From Mesaphorura yosii (Eukaryota > Arthropoda > Collembola > Poduromorpha > Tullbergiidae), in NCBI GenBank assembly GCA_009869945.1, contig WIXG01000345.1, positions 17,485 to 81,484 on the forward strand: 64,000 nt of DNA, given 5' to 3'. Of the stretch, positions 46,012 to 55,753 are shown in pieces; position 1 is the first letter of the stretch; every line of letters begins with the position of its first letter. Under the pieces are notes generated by a model that made no database searches, was not told the DNA's origin, and was given only the letters and a program-made list of their open reading frames with translations. The translations under genes were made by a program, and so were the position numbers.

Positions 46012-46288
46012 GAATGATACTTTTCAACAAGAACCCTGTGTTTAGGCATTTGGTCACCAACAGCTTAAACCCAAGTGGAATATTGTGTACATAGAACGAA
46101 GAGCTGAAACTCTAAAACTGGTTGAACTGCGTTGTCCACTTTTGAACGCCTGACTTGGCTTGTGTTTGTGCTTTCACGTGCCATTAAAAATTTAGATTTT
46201 TTGAATGCCTGCTGCTCCCACTTAAACACCTAATGCAAATGCCAAGTCAGAACAAAGTTAATTGGTGAAAGAACCACGATTCGTAATA
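46012..46288. other. Spacer before mariner remnant
   Basis: Short intergenic spacer; no feature seen. Confidence 0.4.
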
Positions 46289-47598
46289 CAAAAGGTGAAC
46301 GGTATTTTATTTGGTCAGCAGTAATCCTTCTTTGTTCCTCATGCTGCGTTTCAAAACTTTTCAAGCCAGCAAATATCGATTCTTTGGTCTTCACAGATAC
46401 GGAGTGTTAAGCTTTTAAGTAATTTTAAGTTCAAAATGCCTAAGAAATTGACCAGTGAAGTGGATTCGCTCGTTAGAGCACTTTCCAGGAGCGGGTTGTC
46501 CAATCGTGACGTCGTTAAGGCACTCAAAAAAGATGGAATCAACATTTCAAGATCGACAGTCCCAAATATACTAAGTTACGTCGACAATCGAAGAAATCAT
46601 TAGTCAGTGGGACTCAAATCTCCGAAGGTAGAGCACAAACAACATGTCAAGGTCAAAAGGTCGATATCCCTTATAGGGAAGGTGAATACAGAAACATGCA
46701 AGGAAATTCGCCAAATCAACGAGCAATGGCCAGAAAATTCAGAGTATCACAGGACACCAACCGAAAGATCATTAATGAAGATTTGGAGAAGAAAGTCAAG
46801 AAGGAGCCCCTGGTACACACTCTGAAAGCCACGCACAAGGCAAACCGCCGTACGAATTTTCGCAAGCTGTATGAGGGTCACCTGGCTGGTCAAAAGTCGG
46901 AATCTGTCGTGAGTTTGGATGATGCCTGATTCTATCTACAATACTGCGGATTAGAACGAAGAATCTATTACAAGACGACCGGAGAAGTGGATCCTGAATT
47001 CGTCACTCAACGAAACGAAAAGTTTGGTGAAAATTTTATGGTTGTTGGCGCAATAACGGGTCGCGGAACGATGCCAGTCATCGCGGTGCCGGGAAACGTG
47101 AAGATAAACTCGGACTACTATATAAATGACGTCCTGAAGCCTCTTTTGGAAGGATCAGTTGCCAAGTTGTACCCGAACGAGACTCACAAAGTTTTCGTTC
47201 ATCACGACAAAGCTTCATCGCACACGTCAAGAAAAACTACCTTATACGCCGCGGACTTGAAACGGAGATTGGCCATGACCATCATAAACAATGACCAGAT
47301 ACCTGTGAAATCCCCTGATTGCAGCCTCGTGAATTTTTTCGGCTTTGGCGTGTTGAAACAGCGACTGCACATGAGGCGAGCAACAGCAATACAAGGAGTT
47401 CGGAAAGTCTTTGATGATGGGTGGAACAAGATAACACCTGAAACGGTCAGAAAAGTTTTTGATTCTTGCAAGCGACGCTGCAGATTTATTAGTCGAACTT
47501 ACGGAGAACAAGTAAAGCAAACTGAAAAAATTCATTGCCGAAATTGTAAAACCTGTGTACGTTTTAAGGTGGCCAAATAAAAAGCCGTTCACCCTCTG
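46289..47598 (+). mobile_element. Degenerate mariner-type transposon (DD41D, rosa-like)
   Basis: A 1310-base element with inverted ends at 46289-46317 and 47570-47598 (29 bases each; the core GGTGAACGG then TTTTATTTGG is shared, about five mismatches). A TA precedes the left end. Between the ends lies a transposase gene on the plus strand, broken into three frames: the DNA-binding helix-turn-helix start at 46436 (stop at 46601), a middle part about 46696-46929 ending in an in-frame TGA after the first catalytic Asp region (VSLDDA), and a last part to 47580 with HHDKASSHTS. In the third-Asp position (SPDCSLVNFFGFG) there is Asn. The spacing between the second acid and that Asn is 41 residues, matching the DD41D (rosa) mariner group. 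Inactive: frameshifts, stop and missing acid. Confidence 0.85.
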
Positions 47599-48095
47599 GC
47601 CGGCCTTCCGGCCGGAAGTCGAATTCGCACATATTTGCCGGTGCGCCCTGAGTGAGATGAACTTCACAGTAATTGCAAAATGAAAATGAAATGCGAAATT
47701 TAGATAACTCGAAACGATCGTGGTTCATTTCAATGCTTCTGTGATTGCGAGTTGTTTATTTAACAGATAAAAATTCCGGTGCAATTTGTGTTGCGAATTA
47801 AATGTAAACAAATGGTATGACTCATACAGGCAGGCGACCCTTCCTCATCAAAATACTGAGAAACAGTAGAAAAATATGCGCCTTTTTTTGCTTGTTTTTG
47901 TTTACTATTTGCAAGGACGGGTGATTGACTTCCACCGGTATCTCGTTTTACCTGTATTCAACTTGATTTGTCAAGAAAACGAAAGTATAAATGCAAAGGA
48001 CAACATTTCAGTGGAGTTGCTGAATTCCATCTCGGAGGGGCAAGTGAATCGGGGACTCCAGAACTCAGATCTGCCAATTGCTTTTATTCATAAAA
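47599..48095. other. Intergenic, GC palindrome at left end
   Basis: About 500 bases. The perfect palindrome CTTCCGGCCGGAAG (47605-47618) lies just right of the mariner end. Otherwise nothing; leads into the first EB receptor gene. Confidence 0.45.
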
Positions 48096-49287
48096 ATGAT
48101 ATATTTTGAACGAGTATTCTACCACTTCAGCCATTTTGTGGCGAGCGGGACCTTGGCCATGATTCTAACTCAAACTCTGGCTAATATGATTCTGGCCGAG
48201 CAGCAGCATCAACTTGGAGGCTACAAATTTTCCTGCACATACCCCAACGCTTGTGACTCCACCAGGAACTTCACCTGTAACACGAGCATATCGCGCTGCG
48301 TCTGCGCTCAGCATCCAGACCCGGACTACATGTTTATATTTGACGTCCACGTCTCGGCGTGCGTTCCCATTCTCGTGGAGCACAAGCACGAATTCTGGCG
48401 GTGTGAAGACGTAAGTTAAAAATTATACAGCGTACTCGTAACTTGTAAACATGTAGGTGAATTGACGATCGTGCCCTTAATTTCAGGAATTCTACAATTG
48501 GAACTCCACCAGACTTCACGAACACGACTCCGCCCTCGGATTCTGTAAATCTCACCACGAATGCCAGGTGGCCCACAATTCAACGAGTCTCCGTTGCGAT
48601 TTGACCAGTTGTTCCTGTGAATGCCTGCTGCAGCATCCAGAAACGGGACTCAAACTAATATTGCCAGCGCCAAATGTGAACACTACCGCACTCGCTTGCG
48701 TTTATAAGCCAATCAAGTGCCGGACTCATTCCATCTGCGAACAAGAGTACGGACAACATTCCGGATGCAATCTGTACGTTGCCTCCTGCCATTGTAAACA
48801 AAGGTCCCGGTTTTTCCATGGACAATGCGTGCGCGAACGGGCGTACGGCGAATCATGTCATTATGACATTGAGTGTGAGTTCGGAATGGGGCAATATTCA
48901 CGGTGTGACGGAAATGGAACTCGGCCGAAATGTGAGTGCGTGACGGGTTTTCAGTTGGACACGGGCGGTACGGGAAAATGCGTGGTCGTCGTCAACCCCA
49001 AAGCGGAATCGGTACGCCAGAGTCAGACACACGATCACGACCACAACTGCCTTACAGTCCCACTGATTATTATGCTAGTCGTGTGCATAATCTCGATAAT
49101 AAGCTTCTTTATCGTGTCCGTTTGCTGGTTCCGGCAAAGCAAATTGTGCAAGAAGTCCAATTCGTACTTGAGTATCAAATTCAAGAAATTTGGGTTCGGC
49201 AGAGGACGTGCACGTAAGAACAAAGGCATTGAAATGTCACCGTCGTTTTTGTCATCTAAGGATCTGGACGAGGGCTTGGGTATATAA
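48096..49287 (+). CDS. EB-ectodomain membrane protein 1, kinase-less
   Basis: Two exons, 48096-48410 and 48487-49287, give 371 residues. A hydrophobic N-terminus (about residues 10-34) serves as signal peptide. The Cys-rich ectodomain has the family words FTCNTS, CVCAQHPDPDYMFIFD, ACVPI, RCEDV, CKSHHEC, CDLTSCSCEC and QHPETGLKLI, then EB-like repeats (CKQRSRFFHGQCV, CHYDIECEFG, KCECVTGFQL). A helix follows at about 293-318 (LTVPLIIMLVVCIISIISFFIVSVCWF), with a basic tail of about 55 residues and no kinase. The ATG at 48096 is the first in frame. The intron falls exactly after the CED codons, as in the third family gene. AATAAA at 49326 abuts the inverted-repeat element. Likely a ligand-binding surface protein or decoy of the neighbouring kinase. 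Confidence 0.75.
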
Positions 49288-49328
49288 GTGTCTACTCTAT
49301 GTAAAACTGACAATGCTTGACTGAAAAT

Positions 49329-49793
49329 AAAGGATTGTCCGGTTAATCCCCTATTTCAGGCCAAACGCTCGCGATGGATGAGACATATATCAATCGAAAG
49401 CTTATACCCCAAGGGTCATAAAGTAAAATATTTCGCATCGCGATCCCACTGCCCGAGCCCACAGTGGCCTGCTAAAGTTCACGATTTTGACCGCACAAAT
49501 CTCAGCAAGGAGAAGGAGGTGGGAAACCGTGCTTATGTCATAAATCGTGCATTTTTGTGTAAATCCTGAGAAAAATACCAAATCACCGTTTTCGTGGACA
49601 GTTTTTCGGGCCCATTGTTGTTCAGGGAACCTGTGGGGTAAAATGGGTTTCATTTTCAGGGCTCGGGCAGTGGAATCTCGATGCGAAATATTTTTCTTTG
49701 TGACCCTTGTGGTATAAGCTTTCGATTGATATATATCTCATCCATCGCAAGCGTTTGGCCTGAAATAGGAGCTTAACCGGTACAATCCTTTCA
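49329..49793. mobile_element. Element with ~130-base inverted arms (foldback/MITE type)
   Basis: Two long inverted arms, 49329-49460 and 49659-49793, begin AAAGGATTGT and share nearly all bases (few substitutions and a one-base indel), reading inward through CTATTTCAGGCCAAACGC, GCGATGGATGAGA and ACTGCCCGAGCC. They enclose about 198 unique bases with no open frame of note. Transcribed sequence would fold into a near-perfect 130-bp hairpin. It sits just downstream of the stop codon of EB receptor 1, over its polyadenylation signal. Target duplication not clear. Confidence 0.85.
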
Positions 49794-50413
49794 GGACACT
49801 TTTTGAATTCGAATATTTGTAATGGGATTAGATAATTCTTGTAATTTTTCAGCGGGAAACAATAAGTCGTAAGTCGACCGACCCATTGAGGAAGTTCGGA
49901 TTCTATGTGCGTCTTGCATCATTAAACTCTGCTTTGGACAATGGGCGGCGATAAAAGGTGCTTGTAACCTATATAACAAATAGTTACAACTAACCCAACT
50001 GAGGATAAGAGTTCTATTTTCAGATGGCGAGTAAATCTTGGTACTGCCAGCCTCAATGCGAAACGGGAAAAGTATACAATAAGAATTTCGACCTATCTTG
50101 TGCCAACATTCCAGCGCAAACGAAAGCACATCAAACACAACCGCAAACGCTGACACTGCAAATCGACGCTTGACGATTATGCAATCGGTCATGCGACTAA
50201 ATCCACAGCACTCGGATGTAAATGGAAAATGGGACTGCAAACATTCACCATTCGGGTTCAGGAATTGCGACGCGATACGCCATGCTGCATGACGCGTTGG
50301 CGGTGCAACGCAAAAACGGTCTTATTCGCAGCGTCGCTGCTCCGAAAAGTGCAATTTCTCTGCTCGACTGCCTGCCTGGCAGGCAGTGAGCAATTTGCAA
50401 TTGACAATTAACG
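49794..50413. other. Intergenic, upstream of EB receptor kinase
   Basis: About 620 bases with no supportable gene. It must contain the promoter of the receptor kinase; no clear TATA box. Confidence 0.45.
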
Positions 50414-52892
50414 ATGCGCCATCGCCACTGCGACGTTTGTGGTTCTGTGAGAGTCGCCTTCCTGGCACTGGCCGCTGTCAGTGCTCTGGTCACAGATGCT
50501 TTTGCCCGTGCCGGCATAGGAGCAACAACAAATGCAGGGGCGAACGACGACGGCCGTGGTTCCTTTACAGCGAGCTGCTCTTTGTTCAACCCCTGCAACG
50601 CGGACCTCAACTTGACCTGCCAGCCGATGATCACGAACCCGACTGAAAAAAGATGTTCCTGTGCCCAGCATACGGACCCGACCTATGTATTTACCTTCGA
50701 TCTACGAACGGGAGCATGCGTCCCCGTCCTGAAGACTGAGAAGGAAGCGGCCTTGCGGTGTGAAGACGTCATTGAGGAAGCGAAAGCGATGAAGGCAGGA
50801 CTGAACGGCAGCAGCAGCTGCAAATCGCACCACGAGTGCCAAGTCACAAATGCGATTCCGTACTCGCGTTGCAACCTGGACACGTGTCAGTGTGAATGCG
50901 TGCCTGAAGCCAAACCGACTAAGGCTGGGTCGTGCGTGCCAAGGCGGAGGTTGGGCGAAAGCTGCTCGAACCATGAAGAATGTGACGTGAAGAATTCCAT
51001 TTGCGTACGAGAAGACAACAACAATGGCACAGAAAGCGAAATGGCGACTGGAATTTGTGAATGTGAGGTCGATTTCGTTTGGAAAACTTACAACACGTGC
51101 GTCGTAGCAGCAAACGCAAAGAAACTGGAAAAATCGCAATCGTTCAACGACACGAATACGAGGCTGGCTGAGAATTCAACGCATCACCCCGCTGTTGATC
51201 AGCACAAATTATCGACGCTTGGGAAATACTTAATCACGGCTCTTGCGCTTCTACTGGTGCTCGCGCTGATCTTCATTTTAGTGGTCTGGCGGCTGGCAGG
51301 ACAAAGACAAAAACGGGCCGTAGATAAGCAAGGGCGCAAGCGTAAGAACAAAACCCAGTCTGCTCTTTCGTCAGATTATCTCGACCGCCCCGCGACCGCG
51401 ACTGGGGCGACGATCCTCAGGTCAAGAAGAATAAGGAGAGCGGCCAGCAGAGTGCCAGAGATTTCAATGACGGAAGTCACAATTGGTGAGTTGATTTAAA
51501 CCGCGGCAGTCAGCCGCATCTCAGCCATTTAACGTGCTTTGCTCTGCGAAATTCACTTTCAGATTACAACCGGGAGCTGGGCAGAGGAAAGGGCGGCATC
51601 GTTTACGCTGGGCGCTACGGGACGACTGCGACTCCCGTCGCAATCAAGACACTGAACCAAAACAGCTTGAGGAGCTTCGACTTGTACGTTGACTGCATGG
51701 AGCGAGAAATCGATATCTTTAAGCTGATGCCGGAGCATGATAACATTATCAAGCTGCTTGCGTACTCACACGCACACTTCGCTGGACACGAGCCTCGAGA
51801 CGGAGGCTTGGTCTCACTCGCGTGGTCTCGCCCTGGGTGCTACCTGATCCTGGAACTGTGCGCGCTCGGCAATCTACAAACTTTCCTACGCAATAGCGTG
51901 TACATTGGCAGTCAGACTTATGTCGAGCAAGACCTGGCGACTCGCGAGCAGTACACGGACCTCGACCTTCTGCATTTTGCACACCAGATTGCGACGGCTG
52001 AGGAGTTTCTGGCAATTCACCGGGTAAGAATACACGGCACGGCGTAATGCATGAATTTCTGTATCTTTATCCTTGCTGCCTGCACGCAGGTTGTCCACAA
52101 CGACTTGGCGCTGCGGAACGTGCTTCTTGCAACCAGGCACCAGATCAAAATCGCCGATTTTGGACTGGCGCGAATATTGGGTGATGAGTCACCTCATTAC
52201 ATAAAAAAAAAGCATGTAAGTTCGTAAATTTTAATTCTCGCCTCTCGCGTGTATTGTCTGACGACACAATAATCAAGGATTTGAGTCACACCCACGCGTC
52301 ATGCAGGATCCTCTGCCCTGGAAATGGTCACCACCCGAAGTACTTCTCCGTAATGAGTTTTCGACGCAGAGCGACGCCTGGGCGTTTGGAGTCACAATGT
52401 GGGAAATGTACTCCAAGGGACGCGAGCCTTACGACCGCATGGAGTACAGACGAACTATCTTTGCGGAAGAATTGTACCGTGGACTCCACCGCCTTCCTCA
52501 ACCAGAACTGGCCACGACTGAATTGTAAGTGGTAATCCACAACAAGTAATTATTTAATGTCGTGACCTGCGAACTAAGTTATTTAAGTCTTGAAACTGAA
52601 TTAACTGGATCCGTGTCTAGATATCGTCTCATGAAGAAGTGTTGGCACTCGGAGCCATCCCAAAGAATCGGATTTAGCGAATTGAAGCTAAATTTGAGCA
52701 GAATGATTAATCAACCAATGGTAGGACAGACTCAGACTCTTAACTGGTCTAAATCAAACTCCTCTACTCTACGTTGTTGTAAAATACATGTGCTTTTATT
52801 TCCAGTTACAGCAACGGGACACAGACACTCAGCTAGATATTGGCGACGACGGGTACTTGCTCAACTCTGCACAAGTCAATGTCGCTCCTTGA
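50414..52892 (+). CDS. EB-ectodomain receptor tyrosine kinase
   Basis: Six exons, 50414-51485, 51563-52023, 52090-52215, 52307-52524, 52621-52720 and 52806-52892, all in frame, give 687 residues. Signal peptide 1-30. The ectodomain (about 50-235) carries family words SCSLFNPC, CSCAQHTDPTYVFTFD, RCEDV, CKSHHEC and CQCECV plus EB-like repeats. Membrane helix at about 271-293. A basic juxtamembrane with Tyr322 (SDYL) leads to the kinase domain (360-650): Gly loop LGRGKGGIVYAG, VAIK Lys386, helix-C Glu406, catalytic loop HNDLALRN (Asp516), DFG Asp534, PLPWKWSPPE and SDAWAFGVTMWEM. The PWKW and LALRN wording marks a tyrosine kinase. HRD is replaced by HND; the essential Lys and Asp remain, so activity is likely. 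Activation-loop Tyr548. Ectodomain and kinase are joined through a normal intron, not by assembly: exon 1 ends TEVTI and exon 2 begins DYNRELG. Flanked on both sides by kinase-less paralogues. Ligand unknown. Confidence 0.85.
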
Positions 52893-53689
52893 ATTACTGC
52901 CTTCTTGAGAAGAGTATTTCAATTCAATTGCAGCTTATTCCTAACAATATTGTTCAGAGTTAGAGAGATCTCAGAGACATTTTTCAGAACTTGGAAATTG
53001 TAACAGCTTTTACCTTTTGTGCAATAAAAGCATATATGCTTTACTTCATTATTGTTTGCTCTCGTCGTTGCTCTTCTGCTAAACAATTAACTTCTTACTA
53101 CTTGATTACTGATTACGCTTGAACAGTGGACATACATACGTGGAATTCCATTCGATAATTCCATTGCTGGCTGGCAGCTTCCGTATTTGCATTTTATTTG
53201 AATTCGCCTTCATTGTTTGCATTGTGTAGGCTTAGGCACTGATAAGCATTCTTCATTCTTGATCGCAGGTATGGCGAAGATAAGCCGAGGGAATGGAATT
53301 CCAGTTCACTCTCGCTGCTCGCGAATAAAGACATGGCACAACGACAACGGCACAAGCTGCTTCCTTCCTGAAATGGACAATCCACGGTGTGACGCACGCA
53401 AACTGCTTATCAGTATCAGTCCTATGAACACACTGAGCTCACAAGTGCTTGCTTGGGTTGTGCACTGTTTACTGTGGAGGTGGTTGACACCGAGACCGTT
53501 TTTGCATTTTGCGTAATCTACTACACTTTTACAATTGAGAGCACGACCGAAATAGACTCATTCTCATTCAGTCGGCCGGTTTCGCGGACTTCGGACTTCG
53601 AATTTACTTGCGTGCACTTGCAAAATTGCAAAATGCAAATGAGTTTGTGCGTGTGCGCGTTTAAGTCCCGGCGTTGTATTCCTTTTCAA
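52893..53689. other. Intergenic between EB genes 2 and 3
   Basis: About 800 bases with AATAAA near 53023 ending the receptor kinase transcript. No other gene. Confidence 0.45.
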
Positions 53690-54843
53690 ATGCTACTTTT
53701 AACGGTCACAGTCACCTTCACCATTATGGCACGGGTACAAAGTCAGGAGCAGAAAGTGTCTCCGGCAGTCGCAGTTGGGTCGGGAGGCTACAAGGATCTT
53801 TGCACGGAGGGGTCTTGCGATGACGCCAAGTTTTTGATTTGCAACGAGATCGCAAACTCCTGCGAATGCGTGCAGCATCCCGATCCAAAGGGAGTCTATA
53901 TCTTTGACAACATTCTGAAGAGGTGCGTTCCAATTCGACGAGGAGATGAGAAGCAATTTCGGAAGTGTGAAGACGTAAGTTCAAGGCAGCTAAAAAGACA
54001 ATGCACAGTTGCAGTTTTATAGGGTTTTTTTTATTTCAGATGTTCATTGGAAAGTTCAACTCCACAAATCCGAGTGATAGTCCCATTGAAAGCTCCACAA
54101 AGCCGAGTGATGGTTCCATTGGGTTCTGTAAATCTCACAACGAATGCCACGACGGTTCCACGTCCACCAGCATCCATTGTAACTTCACGCAGTGCTCCTG
54201 CGATAAGAAGGAATGTTTGCCAGTGCATCCTGAAACTGGACTCCAACTGATTGGTGTTGACCAGAACTGGGACTGCGTATATCAGCCAATCGACTGCAAT
54301 GAATCTGACAAATGCGTGGAGTACGGAAACCATTCGAAATGTAACGAAAACACGAGGAAGTGCGAGTGCGAACAGGAAGCTAAGTTCTACAAAGGCGAAT
54401 GCGAATGCGGCGAGGACTGCCAACCGGCGGTCTCGACCGCCGTACCAAATTTGGCATCGACTGATGAGTCGGAACGAAATTCGACTGGATCGAGAGCAGA
54501 GTTGGCTGACGACCCGAAAATAACTCCTGACGGCCATTCTACGGTTAATTCTTCACTTTATACAGTACTTGAACGGAGAAAAGAAGTTTAAGTTGTAAGC
54601 CGCCGTCTAATTACAACTAGTAATTTATAAATTATAAATTTTCAGACTCCACTGATCATCATAGCCTGTGTGTCGACAGTCTGCGTGGTGGGGCTTTTCA
54701 TATTGTCGTGGGTTAGACAGAGAAAGAGATCGCGGAGAGTCAACCTCAGAAGCCTGCGCAGAGGCCAAGGACTGGACTTGGCGTCGTCTTTTTCGACCTC
54801 AGCATTTGATAACGAGTTGGACGATGACAAAACTGGCCTGTAA
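53690..54843 (+). CDS. EB-ectodomain membrane protein 3, kinase-less
   Basis: Three exons, 53690-53974, 54040-54564 and 54646-54843, give 335 residues. Signal peptide 1-19 (LLLTVTVTFTIMARVQS) from the ATG at 53690; an in-frame ATG at 53633 would add 19 residues and is less signal-like. The ectodomain has CTEGSCDDAKFLIC, CECVQHPDPKGVYIFD, RCVPI, KCEDM, FCKSHNEC, CNFTQCSCDKKEC and VHPETGLQLIG, then a shortened EB-like region (CNESDKCVEYGNHSKC, KCECEQEAKFYKGEC) and an N-glycosylation-rich stalk. The helix at about 272-290 (PLIIIACVSTVCVVGLFILSWV) comes from the last exon, with a 45-residue basic then acidic tail. First intron at the same codon as EB gene 1. No kinase. Closest to EB gene 1 by the HPETGL and KSHxEC words. 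AATAAA near 54922. Confidence 0.75.
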
Positions 54844-55183
54844 AGTTTGTCAATTTGCATTGTGATTCAGATGTAAAATATTCATAGAGGTTTGAATTGA
54901 AATTGAAGGTGCAAGTAGTTCAATAAAATAGAGTAGTGTGAATTTTTTAGTCGTGTGCAGAAAGTGCCTCCCTGCTTGCTAAAAATGGAAGATTACCATT
55001 GAAATGACACAGCAGCGGCAGCAGAAGCCCATGCAATGCAACGAATGTCAATCTTCTATTACCTTCGAATTTGACCAAAACTCGAAGAGCACGAGTCACG
55101 AGTCGTGAGAAACATAACGTTAGCCCTAAAGCTCTCATTGTGCTTTTATTAATATTTAACTATCTTTACTACCTAAATTGGTA
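54844..55183. other. 3' flank of EB gene 3
   Basis: Contains AATAAA near 54922 and then nothing recognisable up to the MITE. Confidence 0.45.
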
Positions 55184-55595
55184 CTGCTTCGGTGTGTGTT
55201 GCAGAGACTGCCCGTGACCGTAAAGGAATGTATCAAATTCGGGTTAAGTGACCATTGGGTAGGTTGTGATCAGAAACGTTGGTTTTATTAAAATTCGACA
55301 AATGATCACAACGATAATACATTACATTCATTACATTGCATAAGCATAGTATTAACCAAAATCCTTCATTCAAAATCAATTCCGAGTTGGGTGCTGGGTC
55401 CGACCATGTCGGGAGCATAAACCCAACTGACAGGGACAAGTTGCATGCATGATTAATATGTAAAGGTCAGAGTAGCCCACTTTGCATATCGTGATCACCT
55501 AATCTGTCATGGTAAACCTCAAGGTGCGGTCATTTTTTGGGTACGGTGATCTATCCAAATGGGAAAATGTCTCTGCAACACACACACCGAAGCAG
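55184..55595. mobile_element. MITE with TA target duplication
   Basis: A 412-base element with inverted ends 55184-55208 and 55569-55595 (CTGCTTCGGTGTGTG onward to CAGAGAC); they differ only by a two-base CA repeat length. TA flanks both ends (55182-55183 and 55596-55597). No coding capacity. A Tc1/mariner-superfamily derivative by its TA target, but its ends differ from those at 36.0 and 46.3 kb. Confidence 0.75.
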
Positions 55596-55753
55596 TACTC
55601 CTAAATTAACCTGAGAAGAGTTTAACAAGTACGAGTATAAGTATAAGTGAGGTAGTAACTTAGTAGGATTTAGTTCGAAAAGTATTATTTGCCTTTCCAC
55701 GTGCTCCTGCAAAAGTAAAACCTCTTCGCTCCATCGAGCGATTTCGATGTCCC

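Noticed and set aside
47605..47618. GC-rich palindrome next to the mariner end as a terminator or recombination site
   Set aside because: An isolated 14-base palindrome in eukaryotic DNA has no expected function; probably chance or flanking sequence.
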